This document shows, in pieces, positions 20,024-27,976 of a stretch of DNA of 64,000 bases; position 1 is the stretch's first letter; each line of letters opens with the position of its first letter. Below the pieces are notes generated by a model that searched no databases, had not been told where the DNA came from, and saw only the letters and a program-made list of their open reading frames with translations. Source of the stretch: Rhizobium sp. R634 (GTDB lineage: Bacteria; Pseudomonadota; Alphaproteobacteria; Rhizobiales; Rhizobiaceae); assembly GCF_002211305.1 (NCBI RefSeq), contig NZ_LOKW01000003.1, positions 124,001-188,000 of the forward strand, written 5' to 3'. Made by a program: the position numbers and the translations under genes.

Positions 20024-20983
20024 ATGACTATTGCCGATACACAGCCGCATATGCAGAGCACCGAGGAGATCGGCACCGCCTGGGAGCGGATGGTCGCCAG
20101 GCGCCGTTTCTACACCGTGCTCGGTCTGGTCATCCTCATTGCTGCTTTCGTGAGCTCCGTCCGCTTCGCCGACGAGAGCAATGCCGGCCATTTCTTCGAC
20201 CGGCTGCCGCATCTCTTCGACTTCCTGAGCTGGCTCATCCCGAAGGATTGGAACGACGTCTGGCGTGCGCTGTTCGACATAGCGAGCGTCAACGACAAGG
20301 GCGGCGAGGAATTCAATTTCGACAAGGGCCGCGTCTATATCTCAGGCGCCTTCTACATTCCCGAATATTTCGAGCTGATGATCGTCACGATCAACGTGGC
20401 GCTGATCTCGACGATCGTCGCCTTCATCTTTGCCGTTCCCCTGAGTTTCTTTGCCGCGCGCAACCTGACGCGCTCATGGCTGCTGCGCGTCTTTACCAAA
20501 CGGCTGATGGAATTCCTGCGCGCCTTCCCCGAAATCGTCATCGCCGGCCTGTTTTCGGCGATCCTGTCGATCGGGCCTGTCGCCGCCATCATCGCCATTA
20601 CCCTGCACACGATCGGCGCGCTCGGCAAACTCTTCTACGAGGTGGCCGAGAATATCGACATGAAGCCGCATGAGGGCATGAAGGCCGTCGGCGCCAACTG
20701 GTGGGAGCGTGCGCGATTCGCCGCACTGCCGCAAGTGATGCCGAACTTCGCCTCCTATGCGCTGTTGCGGCTCGAGATCAACGTGCGCGCCTCGACCATT
20801 ATCGGAGCCGTCGGCGGCGGCGGCATCGGCGAGGAACTGAAGCTTTCGATCTCGCGCGGCTTCGGCGCGAAGACGATGGCGCTCGTTCTCCTGCTGTTCG
20901 TGACAATCGTCGCCGTCGATCAGTTCTCCGCATGGCTGCGCCGCCGTCTCGTCGGCGAGCATGCTTTCCTTCTGCAACATTGA
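20024..20983 (+). CDS. phnE: PhnE1, phosphonate ABC transporter permease
   Basis: The 319-residue inner-membrane permease has a first helix near residues 25-48, then four or five more from about 115. The permease coupling loop around MKPHEGMKAVGANWWERARF (about 212-231) and the C-terminal GAVGGGGIGEEL (about 264) are diagnostic of PhnE. Charged periplasmic residues separate helices 1 and 2. It is followed after 7 bp by a second, divergent permease gene, so the pore is probably a PhnE1-PhnE2 heterodimer. Confidence 0.94.
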   Translation: MTIADTQPHMQSTEEIGTAWERMVARRRFYTVLGLVILIAAFVSSVRFADESNAGHFFDRLPHLFDFLSWLIPKDWNDVWRALFDIASVNDKGGEEFNFDKGRVYISGAFYIPEYFELMIVTINVALISTIVAFIFAVPLSFFAARNLTRSWLLRVFTKRLMEFLRAFPEIVIAGLFSAILSIGPVAAIIAITLHTIGALGKLFYEVAENIDMKPHEGMKAVGANWWERARFAALPQVMPNFASYALLRLEINVRASTIIGAVGGGGIGEELKLSISRGFGAKTMALVLLLFVTIVAVDQFSAWLRRRLVGEHAFLLQH

Positions 20984-20990
20984 GGCCGCC

Positions 20991-22334
20991 ATGACGGTGA
21001 TCGACGCAAACCGCATGAACGAGATAAAAGCGCGCTATCCCGAATATTTCCACCGGTCGTTCCGCCAGCGTTTCGGCGGACTGATGATCGCGATCGCGAC
21101 GCTGCTCTACGGCCTCTACGCCGTCTGGTTCTTCGACCTGCCGAAGCTCTTCGCCGAAGCCCGCTGGGAGCGTGTCGGTATTTATCTCAGCCAATGGGTG
21201 AGCTACGACGTTCAGCCGGAATTCCGCATCCAGGACGACGGCTCGATCGAGGTGCGTTATCCCCGTTTCTCGCCGCTCGGCGACAATCCCCACCCCGATT
21301 GGCTGGTCAACAATCCCGACGGCAGCGTCACCGTTTCCATCAGCGGCACGAGCCGCACCGTGACCGTCTCGAAGAGCGAGACGATCGTCGCCGCGCATGG
21401 CGTCAGCGTCCCCGTCGACGTGTCGAGCGGCGCGCCGAAGGTCCTCGGACCCGTGCCGAGCTGGATGACGGTTTATGACGACAACGTGCTCGCAAATCTC
21501 GGCTTTGGCGGCGACGTCAGCATTTCCGTCGACCGCGTGAAGATCCGCAAGCGTTTCATCGGCTGGGCGAACTTCCTGTTCGACCCACAATCGTCCTTCT
21601 TCGACAAGCCGGCCGGCGAGGTCGTCAGCCTCATCGTCTCCGGCCCGCGCCTCGAGCCCGACCAGTCCAACCTGTCGCTTGCCTTCGACGACATCTGGAA
21701 CAACAGCGAATGGCAGCATGGCGACGTCTGGACGAAGCTTTTCCAGACGATCGTCATGGCGTTCCTCGGAACGTTGCTCGGCTCGCTCGCCGCCTTCCCG
21801 CTCGCCTTCCTGGCGGCGCGCAACATCACGCCGAACCGCCTGCTGAACCAGATCCTCAAGCGCTTCTTCGATTTCCTGCGCTCGGTCGACATGCTGATCT
21901 GGGCGCTGTTCCTGACCCGCGCCTTCGGTCCCGGCCCGCTTGCCGGTTCCGGCGCAATCTTCCTCACCGAGACCGGCACGCTCGGCAAGCTCTATTCCGA
22001 AGGCCTGGAGAATATCGACAACAAGCCGCGGGAGGGCGTCAAATCAACTGGCGCTGAGGCCGTGCTCGTCCATCGTTACGGCATTATGCCGCAGATCGTC
22101 CCCGTCATCGTCAGCCAGACGCTCTATCAGTGGGAATCGAACGTGCGCGGCGCAACCATCATCGGCGCCGTCGGCGCGGGCGGCATCGGGCTCAAACTCT
22201 GGGAAGCCATGCGCACCAACGCCAATTGGGAAAACGTCGCCTACATGGTCATTCTGATCCTGATCGTCGTTTTCCTCTTCGACGCGGCTTCGAACGCGCT
22301 GCGCCACCGGCTGATGGGCACGAAAGCGCCCTGA
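20991..22334 (+). CDS. PhnE2, phosphonate permease with a large extra N-terminal periplasmic domain
   Basis: The 447-residue second permease is far longer than ordinary PhnE (about 260-320). Helix 1 (about 29-47) is followed by roughly 180 mostly hydrophilic, beta-rich residues (about 60-240; for example SVTVSISGTSRTVTVSKSET), and only then by the permease core (LFQTIVMAFLGTLLGSLAAF about 247-266, coupling loop near KPREGVKSTG, GAVGAGGIGLKL near 397). ATG at 20991 is chosen because an earlier in-frame start lies inside phnE1. The insert presumably faces the periplasm and may dock PhnD. Two-permease phnCDEE sets are known in rhizobia. Confidence 0.92.
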   Translation: MTVIDANRMNEIKARYPEYFHRSFRQRFGGLMIAIATLLYGLYAVWFFDLPKLFAEARWERVGIYLSQWVSYDVQPEFRIQDDGSIEVRYPRFSPLGDNPHPDWLVNNPDGSVTVSISGTSRTVTVSKSETIVAAHGVSVPVDVSSGAPKVLGPVPSWMTVYDDNVLANLGFGGDVSISVDRVKIRKRFIGWANFLFDPQSSFFDKPAGEVVSLIVSGPRLEPDQSNLSLAFDDIWNNSEWQHGDVWTKLFQTIVMAFLGTLLGSLAAFPLAFLAARNITPNRLLNQILKRFFDFLRSVDMLIWALFLTRAFGPGPLAGSGAIFLTETGTLGKLYSEGLENIDNKPREGVKSTGAEAVLVHRYGIMPQIVPVIVSQTLYQWESNVRGATIIGAVGAGGIGLKLWEAMRTNANWENVAYMVILILIVVFLFDAASNALRHRLMGTKAP

Positions 22335-22478
22335 CCTATCTGTCCAAAGGTGGTGGCGGCGCTGCCGTCATCATCATTCTGTCACGGAAATCTTTTAGCC
22401 GGGAGCCTGCTTGCGGTTCGCCGCCAAATCACTGCACAGTGCGCTCCCCCGTCTCGACGATCCCCAGGATAAAAAGCC

Positions 22479-23174
22479 TTGCGCTACGCTCTCTATTTTT
22501 CGCCGCCGAAGGATGATCCCCTGACCGGCGCGGCCTCGCTCTGGCTCGGCCGCGACGCCTTCACCGGCGAGACCTATCCTGCGCCGGCGCACGAGACGCT
22601 GAGTGCCACCGAGCAGTTCGAGCTGACCGCCGACCCGCGACGCTACGGCTTTCACGCCACGATCAAGGCGCCGTTTTCCCTTGCCGCCTCGGTCACCGAG
22701 AGGGATCTCATGGCGTTTGCGGAGGAGTTTGCCGCACGCACGCCGGCTTTCGAGATCCCCGAGCTCGTGCTTGGCCAGCTCGGCCGTTTTTTTGCCCTTG
22801 TTCCCGGTTCTCTTCATCAACCTCTTCAGGATTTCGCCGCGAAGGTGGTAAAATCCTTCGAGCCCTTTCGCGCAGCGCTCTCCGAAGCCGATATCGTCAG
22901 GCGCAATCCGGAGAAGCTCAGCGACAGCCAGCGCGCCAATCTGCAGCGCTGGGGTTATCCTTACGTCATGGAGGATTTCGGCTTTCACATGACACTGACC
23001 GGCCAGGTGCCGGAGACACGTGCCGCAGTGATGAAGGCGATCCTGGCCGAACGTTTTGCCGGTTTCACCGGCCGGCCGCTTTTGATTTCCGGCCTTGCCG
23101 TCTTCACCGAGGAGACGCGCGGCGCCCCGTTCAAAGTTCATTCCTGGTTGCCGCTTGCCGGCGCCAAACGCTGA
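22479..23174 (+). CDS. DUF1045 phosphonate-operon protein, 2H phosphoesterase-like
   Basis: The 231-residue protein starts with TTG at 22479, supported by AGGAT nine bases upstream. Two H-x-T motifs are visible, GFHATIKAPF (His59, Thr61) and FGFHMTLTGQ (His170, Thr172), about 110 residues apart in two sequence halves, the arrangement of the 2H phosphoesterase superfamily (LigT, CPDase). It lies between phnE2 and phnM and is known as a phosphonate-cluster protein without an assigned reaction. Because phnP is missing here, hydrolysis of 5-phosphoribosyl 1,2-cyclic phosphate is the inferred role. Confidence 0.85.
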   Translation: MRYALYFSPPKDDPLTGAASLWLGRDAFTGETYPAPAHETLSATEQFELTADPRRYGFHATIKAPFSLAASVTERDLMAFAEEFAARTPAFEIPELVLGQLGRFFALVPGSLHQPLQDFAAKVVKSFEPFRAALSEADIVRRNPEKLSDSQRANLQRWGYPYVMEDFGFHMTLTGQVPETRAAVMKAILAERFAGFTGRPLLISGLAVFTEETRGAPFKVHSWLPLAGAKR

Positions 23175-23188
23175 AAGATCAGACGCCC

Positions 23189-24328
23189 ATGAGCACAGAG
23201 ACCGTGTTTTCCAATGCCCGCATCGTTCTCGAGGACGACATCCTCACAGGCTCGATGCTCATTCGCGACGGCAAGATTGCCGATATCTCCGAAGGCAATT
23301 CGGTAGCCGGCGAAGATTTTGATGGCGATTACATCATTCCGGGCCTCGTGGAGCTGCACACCGACCATCTCGAAGGCCATTACCAGCCGCGTCCCGGCAT
23401 CCGCTGGAACAAGACGGCCGCGATCCAGGCGCACGACGCCCAGATCGTCACATCGGGCATCACCACGGTCTTCGACTGCCTGCGCATGGGGGCCGACGAG
23501 GACGGCGGTTTCGAGCATGGCGAGATGCGCGAGATGGCCGATGCCATCCAGGCGGCGGAGAAGGAAGGACGGCTGCGCGCCGAGCACCTCATCCACCTGC
23601 GCTGCGAGGTCTCGGCCGACAATGTGCTCGAGCATTTCGCCGATTTCGAAAAGGACCCGCATGTACGGCTCGTCTCGCTGATGGATCATGCACCCGGCCA
23701 GCGGCAGTTCCAGACAATGGACCAGTACATTTTCTACTACCAGAAGAAGCGCGGCTTGAGCGACGAGGTCTTCGCCCGCTTCGTCGCCAAACGTCAGGCC
23801 GAATCGGCGCGCAATTCGACGCCGCATCGCAACGCCATCGCCAAGGTCTGTGCTGAGCGCGGCATCACCGTCGCAAGCCATGACGATGCAACGCTTTCGC
23901 ATGTCGACGAGGCGATCGACAACGGTGTCCGCCTTGCCGAATTCCCGACGAGCTTCGATGCCGCTCGGGCCTCGCACGAGCACGGCATGAGCGTGCTGAT
24001 GGGCGCGCCCAATATCGTGCGCGGCAAATCCCACTCCGGCAATATCGCCGCCCGCGATCTCGCCGAAATGGGCGTGCTCGACGTGCTATCCTCCGATTAC
24101 GTGCCGCTCAGCCTGCTGCACGCGCCTTTCATCCTCGCCGACGAGGTGGAGAGCATCACGCTGCCGAAGGCGATCGCCATGGTGACGTCGACGCCCGCCC
24201 GTACCGTCAGCCTCGACGACCGCGGCCGGATCGCAACCGGGCTGCGCGCCGATCTCGTGCGCGTTCACCGTTCGCATGGCGTGCCGGTGACGCGCTCCGT
24301 CTGGCGCCAAGGACGCCGTGTCGCATGA
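23189..24328 (+). CDS. phnM: PhnM, RPnTP diphosphatase
   Basis: The 379-residue amidohydrolase-fold enzyme removes pyrophosphate from ribose 1-phosphonate 5-triphosphate, giving the substrate of PhnJ. The metal motif is VELHTDHLEGH (about 54-64), with further His ligands in LMDHAPGQRQF (about 167-177) and ASHDDATLSHV (about 229-239), and the late Asp in DVLSSDYVP (about 299). The length matches PhnM (about 378). It overlaps phnN by ATGA. Confidence 0.95.
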   Translation: MSTETVFSNARIVLEDDILTGSMLIRDGKIADISEGNSVAGEDFDGDYIIPGLVELHTDHLEGHYQPRPGIRWNKTAAIQAHDAQIVTSGITTVFDCLRMGADEDGGFEHGEMREMADAIQAAEKEGRLRAEHLIHLRCEVSADNVLEHFADFEKDPHVRLVSLMDHAPGQRQFQTMDQYIFYYQKKRGLSDEVFARFVAKRQAESARNSTPHRNAIAKVCAERGITVASHDDATLSHVDEAIDNGVRLAEFPTSFDAARASHEHGMSVLMGAPNIVRGKSHSGNIAARDLAEMGVLDVLSSDYVPLSLLHAPFILADEVESITLPKAIAMVTSTPARTVSLDDRGRIATGLRADLVRVHRSHGVPVTRSVWRQGRRVA

Positions 24329-24921
24329 TGCCGCACGAACCGCATCCCGGAGCCGGCGCCGAGCACGGCATCATGGTCGTCGTCGTCGGGCCGAGCGGCG
24401 CCGGCAAGGACACGCTGATGAAGCTTGCCGCCCGGCATTTCACCGGCCGCGCCGATGTTCATTTCACCCGCCGCGTCATCACTCGTCACCGCGACGCCGG
24501 GGGCGAGGATCATCTTTCCGTCTCCCTCCAAGGCTTTGCAGCCATGGAGCAGTCAGGTTCCTTCGCCGTCTGGTGGGAAGCGCACGGCCTGAAATACGGC
24601 ATTCCGGCCGAGGTCTCGGTGGCGCTGTCGAAGGGCCATATCGTCGTCGCCAACGGCTCGCGCTCCGCGCTTCACCGCTTCCAAGCCGCCTTCCCGCGGC
24701 TGAAGGTGATCAACGTCACCGCCCGCCCCGAGGTACTCGCCGGCCGGCTGGAGGCGCGCGGACGCGAGACGCATGAGGATATCATGGCGCGGCTCGCCCG
24801 CGGACCGCTGACGGTGCGTGGCGAATACGACGTGACGGATCTCGACAATAGCGGCTCGCTCGAAGAGGCCGAGCAGAAGATGATCGAGATCCTGGACGGG
24901 CTCCTGGCCGAGGTGCACTGA
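24325..24921 (+). CDS. phnN: PhnN, ribose 1,5-bisphosphokinase
   Basis: The 198-residue guanylate-kinase-like enzyme phosphorylates ribose 1,5-bisphosphate to PRPP, returning the ribose of the C-P lyase pathway to nucleotide synthesis. Walker A is [14 protein letters not shown] (about 17-30); RRVITRH (about 50) and the lid region GRETHEDIMARL (about 150) follow. ATG at 24325 overlaps the phnM stop; a second ATG three bases later is possible. It is the last phn gene; the next starts 19 bp later but is unrelated by function. Confidence 0.93.
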   Translation: MMPHEPHPGAGAEHGIMVVVVGPSGAGKDTLMKLAARHFTGRADVHFTRRVITRHRDAGGEDHLSVSLQGFAAMEQSGSFAVWWEAHGLKYGIPAEVSVALSKGHIVVANGSRSALHRFQAAFPRLKVINVTARPEVLAGRLEARGRETHEDIMARLARGPLTVRGEYDVTDLDNSGSLEEAEQKMIEILDGLLAEVH

Positions 24922-24940
24922 CCGCAAGCGAGAGACCAGC

Positions 24941-25447
24941 ATGCGCGCCATCAAAGTTGTCGATTACGACCCTTCCTGGCCGCTGCTTTTTGACGACATC
25001 AGCGCCGAGGTCTCCGTCCTGCTCCCGGGCCTCGTGCTTTCCATCGATCATATCGGCAGCACCTCCGTGCCTGGCCTGGCGGCCAAGCCGAAGATCGACG
25101 TCGATGCGGTGGCAATTTCCGACGATGCGCTGCAGACGGCGATCGAATTGCTGCGCACCGCAGATTTCACCTTTCACGGCGACCTTCATGGAGAAGGCCG
25201 ATGGGTCTTCACCCGGGACTGTGAAGGGTACGGGTTCAAGCTCTATCTTTGCGGACCCGATAATCGCGCGCATCGGCAACGCATCCTGTTTCGCGACTAC
25301 CTCAGAGATCATCCCGAGAGAGCCACGGCCTATGCCGACCTGAAACGGCGGCTGGCTGCGCAGGCAGACGGTGATTGGGACATCTATACCGTCGGAAAGA
25401 CCGAATTCGTCAGCGAGACCGTGCGATTGGCGGCGCTGAGACCGTGA
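24941..25447 (+). CDS. GrpB/UPF0157-family nucleotidyltransferase-like protein
   Basis: The 168-residue protein has the GrpB family core: VDYDPSWPLLFDDI (about 6-19), DHIGSTSVPGLAAKPKIDV (about 38-56, nucleotidyltransferase-like GS motif and the Asp pair), and LRDHPERATAYADLKR (about 124-139). The fold belongs to the DNA polymerase beta-like superfamily, but no substrate is established. It follows phnN by 19 bp and may be transcribed with it by read-through. An AGAGA stretch is the only ribosome-binding candidate. Confidence 0.85.
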   Translation: MRAIKVVDYDPSWPLLFDDISAEVSVLLPGLVLSIDHIGSTSVPGLAAKPKIDVDAVAISDDALQTAIELLRTADFTFHGDLHGEGRWVFTRDCEGYGFKLYLCGPDNRAHRQRILFRDYLRDHPERATAYADLKRRLAAQADGDWDIYTVGKTEFVSETVRLAALRP

Positions 25448-25481
25448 GACGGAATGCACCCGCACTCAGTCCCGCCATCGA

Positions 25482-27821
25482 TCAGTCGCCCTCGCCTCGT
25501 CCCGATACAATCTCGCGCTTGCCGACGTGGTTAGCCGGTCCGACGAGACCTTCTTTTTCCATGCGCTCCACCAGGGAGGCTGCGCGGTTGTAGCCGATGC
25601 CGAGGCGGCGCTGGATGTAGGAGGTGGAGCATTTCTTGTCGCGCATGACGACTTTCACCGCCTGCTGATAAAGCTCGTCGCCGTCCTCGGCGCCCATGGC
25701 GCTCTTGTCGAACACCGCGCCGCCCTCTTCCTCTTCCGTCTCTTCCTCCTCATCGGCGGTGACGGTGTCGAGATATTCGGGGCGTCCCTGCGTCTTCAGA
25801 TGGGCAACGACCTTTTCGACCTCGGCGTCCGACACGAAGGGGCCGTGAACGCGGGCGATGCGTCCGCCGCCCTGCATATGCAGCATGTCGCCCTGGCCGA
25901 GCAGTTGCTCGGCGCCCTGTTCGCCGAGAATGGTACGGCTGTCGATCTTCGAGGTGACCTGGAAGGAGATGCGGGTCGGGAAGTTCGCCTTGATCGTGCC
26001 TGTTATGACGTCGACCGAGGGGCGCTGCGTCGCCATGATCAGGTGAATGCCGGCGGCACGCGCCATTTGCGCGAGACGCTGGATCGCACCTTCGATCTCC
26101 TTGCCGGCGACCATCATCAGGTCGGCCATCTCGTCGACGATGACGACGATATAGGGCATCGGCGCCAGATCCAGCTCCTGCTGCTCCTCGATCGGCGCGC
26201 CGGTCTGCCGGTCGAAGCCGACCTGGACCATGATGTGGACGGTTTCGTCCTTTTCGCGCGCCTGCGCCACACGGTCGTTATAGCCGTCGATGTTGCGTAC
26301 GCCGAGGCGCGACATCTTGCGATAACGCTCCTCCATTTCACGCACGGCCCATTTCAGCGCCATCACCGCCTTCTTCGGATCGGTAACAACAGGCGTCAGC
26401 AGATGCGGAATGCCGTCATAGACGGAGAGTTCGAGCATCTTCGGATCGACCATGATCAGCCGGCACTGCTCCGGCGTCATCCGGTAGAGCAGCGACAGGA
26501 TCATCGTGTTGATGGCGACCGACTTGCCCGAGCCGGTGGTGCCGGCAACGAGCAAATGCGGCATCTTGGCGAGCTCGGCAATGACGGGCTCGCCGCCGAT
26601 GGTCTTGCCGAGGCCGAGCGCCAGCTTGTAGCCGCTCTTCTCGAAATCCTGGCTTTCGATCATCTCGCGGAAATAGACGGTTTCACGCGTGACATTCGGC
26701 AGCTCGATGCCGATGACGTTGCGGCCCGGCACGACGGCGACACGGGCCGAAAGCGCCGACATCGAGCGGGCGATATCGTCGGCAAGGCCGATGACGCGCG
26801 ACGACTTCACGCCCGGCGCCGGCTCGAATTCGTAGAGAGTGACGACGGGACCGGGGCGGACATGGATGATCTCGCCCTTGATGCCGAAATCCTCCAGCAC
26901 GCTTTCCAGGAGGCCGGCATTCTGCTCCAGCGTCTCCTGTGACATGATCTCGCCAAGGCGTTCCGGCGGCTCCTGCAACAGGGCGCGCGGCGGGAACTCA
27001 TAGCCTGACGGATCGACCTTTTCCGGCCTTGCCGCAAGACGCGGCGACGGCAGGACCGCCGCGACGGGCGGCATCTGACGGGGGGCCGGTGCAGCCTGAG
27101 CTACAGGTGCAGCTTGAGGAACGGGTGCTGCCTGAACCGCCGGCGCGACGGGCACTTCGGGAGCCGGGGCGGGTCTTTCCCGGGATAGCGTCGCGGGCGG
27201 GCGCACGGCGGGCCGCACCGGCGCTGCAACCGGCGGCTGGACCGGGCGGGATGCGGCGGGCGTGATTTTCGGTGCGCCCGGACGCCATTCCATGACGCGG
27301 AACAAGGAGGTGATCGATTCTGGGGTGGTCTCGATCTTCGGCAGAATGATTGCGGGCGCGCGGACCGGCTCGGCCTCCTCGAAGGCCATGACTTCCCAGA
27401 AGGCAAAATCCGAAATCGAAGACAGCTCGGACGCCGCACGCAGGCCCGGCGCTTCAGCTGCGACGGAGAGCGCCGGCTGTTGAGCCTCGACCACGGGAAC
27501 AGGCGCCGGGGCAAGCTCTTCCGGTTCCGGCAGGTAAATGTCGAAGGGCACGTCGACGGCGACCGGCTCGATTCGGATCGCCTGCTGTGCAATCTGCGAA
27601 TCATCGCGAACGGGTTCGTTCGGCGCCCGGCGCCGGCTGATCAGCGTCTCCGGCGTTCGGGTGAAACGAACGTTCGGCGCCAGTGAAAAATTGCTCTGCC
27701 AAATCGGCGCCGGCGGTCTTTCGCCGGCATCTTCCTCTCGAAGCTCAGTTTCAAGCCCGCTGGAAAAATCTGCGGCATCCGTCAAATTGGTTCTAGGAAA
27801 ACGCATGCGTCCGCTACTCAC
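25482..27821 (-). CDS. ftsK: FtsK/SpoIIIE-family DNA translocase without membrane segment
   Basis: This is a 779-residue DNA pump for the late steps of chromosome segregation. The first about 260 residues are Pro/Ala-rich and disordered, with no membrane helix, unlike E. coli FtsK. The alpha/beta motor follows: Walker [16 protein letters not shown] (about 427), Walker [15 protein letters not shown] (about 555) and RPSVDVITG (about 604). The winged-helix gamma domain is at the end ([20 protein letters not shown] about 725-744). GTG at 27821 and ATG at 27806 are both possible starts. Rhizobia usually also carry a membrane-bound FtsK elsewhere; this one appears to be the soluble paralogue. Confidence 0.92.
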   Translation of the reverse strand: MSSGRMRFPRTNLTDAADFSSGLETELREEDAGERPPAPIWQSNFSLAPNVRFTRTPETLISRRRAPNEPVRDDSQIAQQAIRIEPVAVDVPFDIYLPEPEELAPAPVPVVEAQQPALSVAAEAPGLRAASELSSISDFAFWEVMAFEEAEPVRAPAIILPKIETTPESITSLFRVMEWRPGAPKITPAASRPVQPPVAAPVRPAVRPPATLSRERPAPAPEVPVAPAVQAAPVPQAAPVAQAAPAPRQMPPVAAVLPSPRLAARPEKVDPSGYEFPPRALLQEPPERLGEIMSQETLEQNAGLLESVLEDFGIKGEIIHVRPGPVVTLYEFEPAPGVKSSRVIGLADDIARSMSALSARVAVVPGRNVIGIELPNVTRETVYFREMIESQDFEKSGYKLALGLGKTIGGEPVIAELAKMPHLLVAGTTGSGKSVAINTMILSLLYRMTPEQCRLIMVDPKMLELSVYDGIPHLLTPVVTDPKKAVMALKWAVREMEERYRKMSRLGVRNIDGYNDRVAQAREKDETVHIMVQVGFDRQTGAPIEEQQELDLAPMPYIVVIVDEMADLMMVAGKEIEGAIQRLAQMARAAGIHLIMATQRPSVDVITGTIKANFPTRISFQVTSKIDSRTILGEQGAEQLLGQGDMLHMQGGGRIARVHGPFVSDAEVEKVVAHLKTQGRPEYLDTVTADEEEETEEEEGGAVFDKSAMGAEDGDELYQQAVKVVMRDKKCSTSYIQRRLGIGYNRAASLVERMEKEGLVGPANHVGKREIVSGRGEGD

Positions 27822-27940
27822 TCACGCTTGGCAAATTACGACCCTACCGGGATAGAAAAGGAAGGTTAATAAGTTCCTTCCAGCCGTATCGTTCCGACAC
27901 GGCTTCCGGGCATAAGTTGCTGCGATTTCAATGAATTGGG

Positions 27941-27966
27941 AAAAGCGGAAAAATCTTCGCTTTTTT
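27941..27966. terminator. Weak bidirectional hairpin downstream of polA
   Basis: AAAAGCG (27941-27947) and CGCTTTT (27958-27964) flank a 10-base loop. The T-run is better on the plus strand (six T) than on the minus strand, where polA ends 11 bases before it. Its use as the polA terminator is uncertain. Confidence 0.4.
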
Positions 27967-27976
27967 CGGGACGTGG

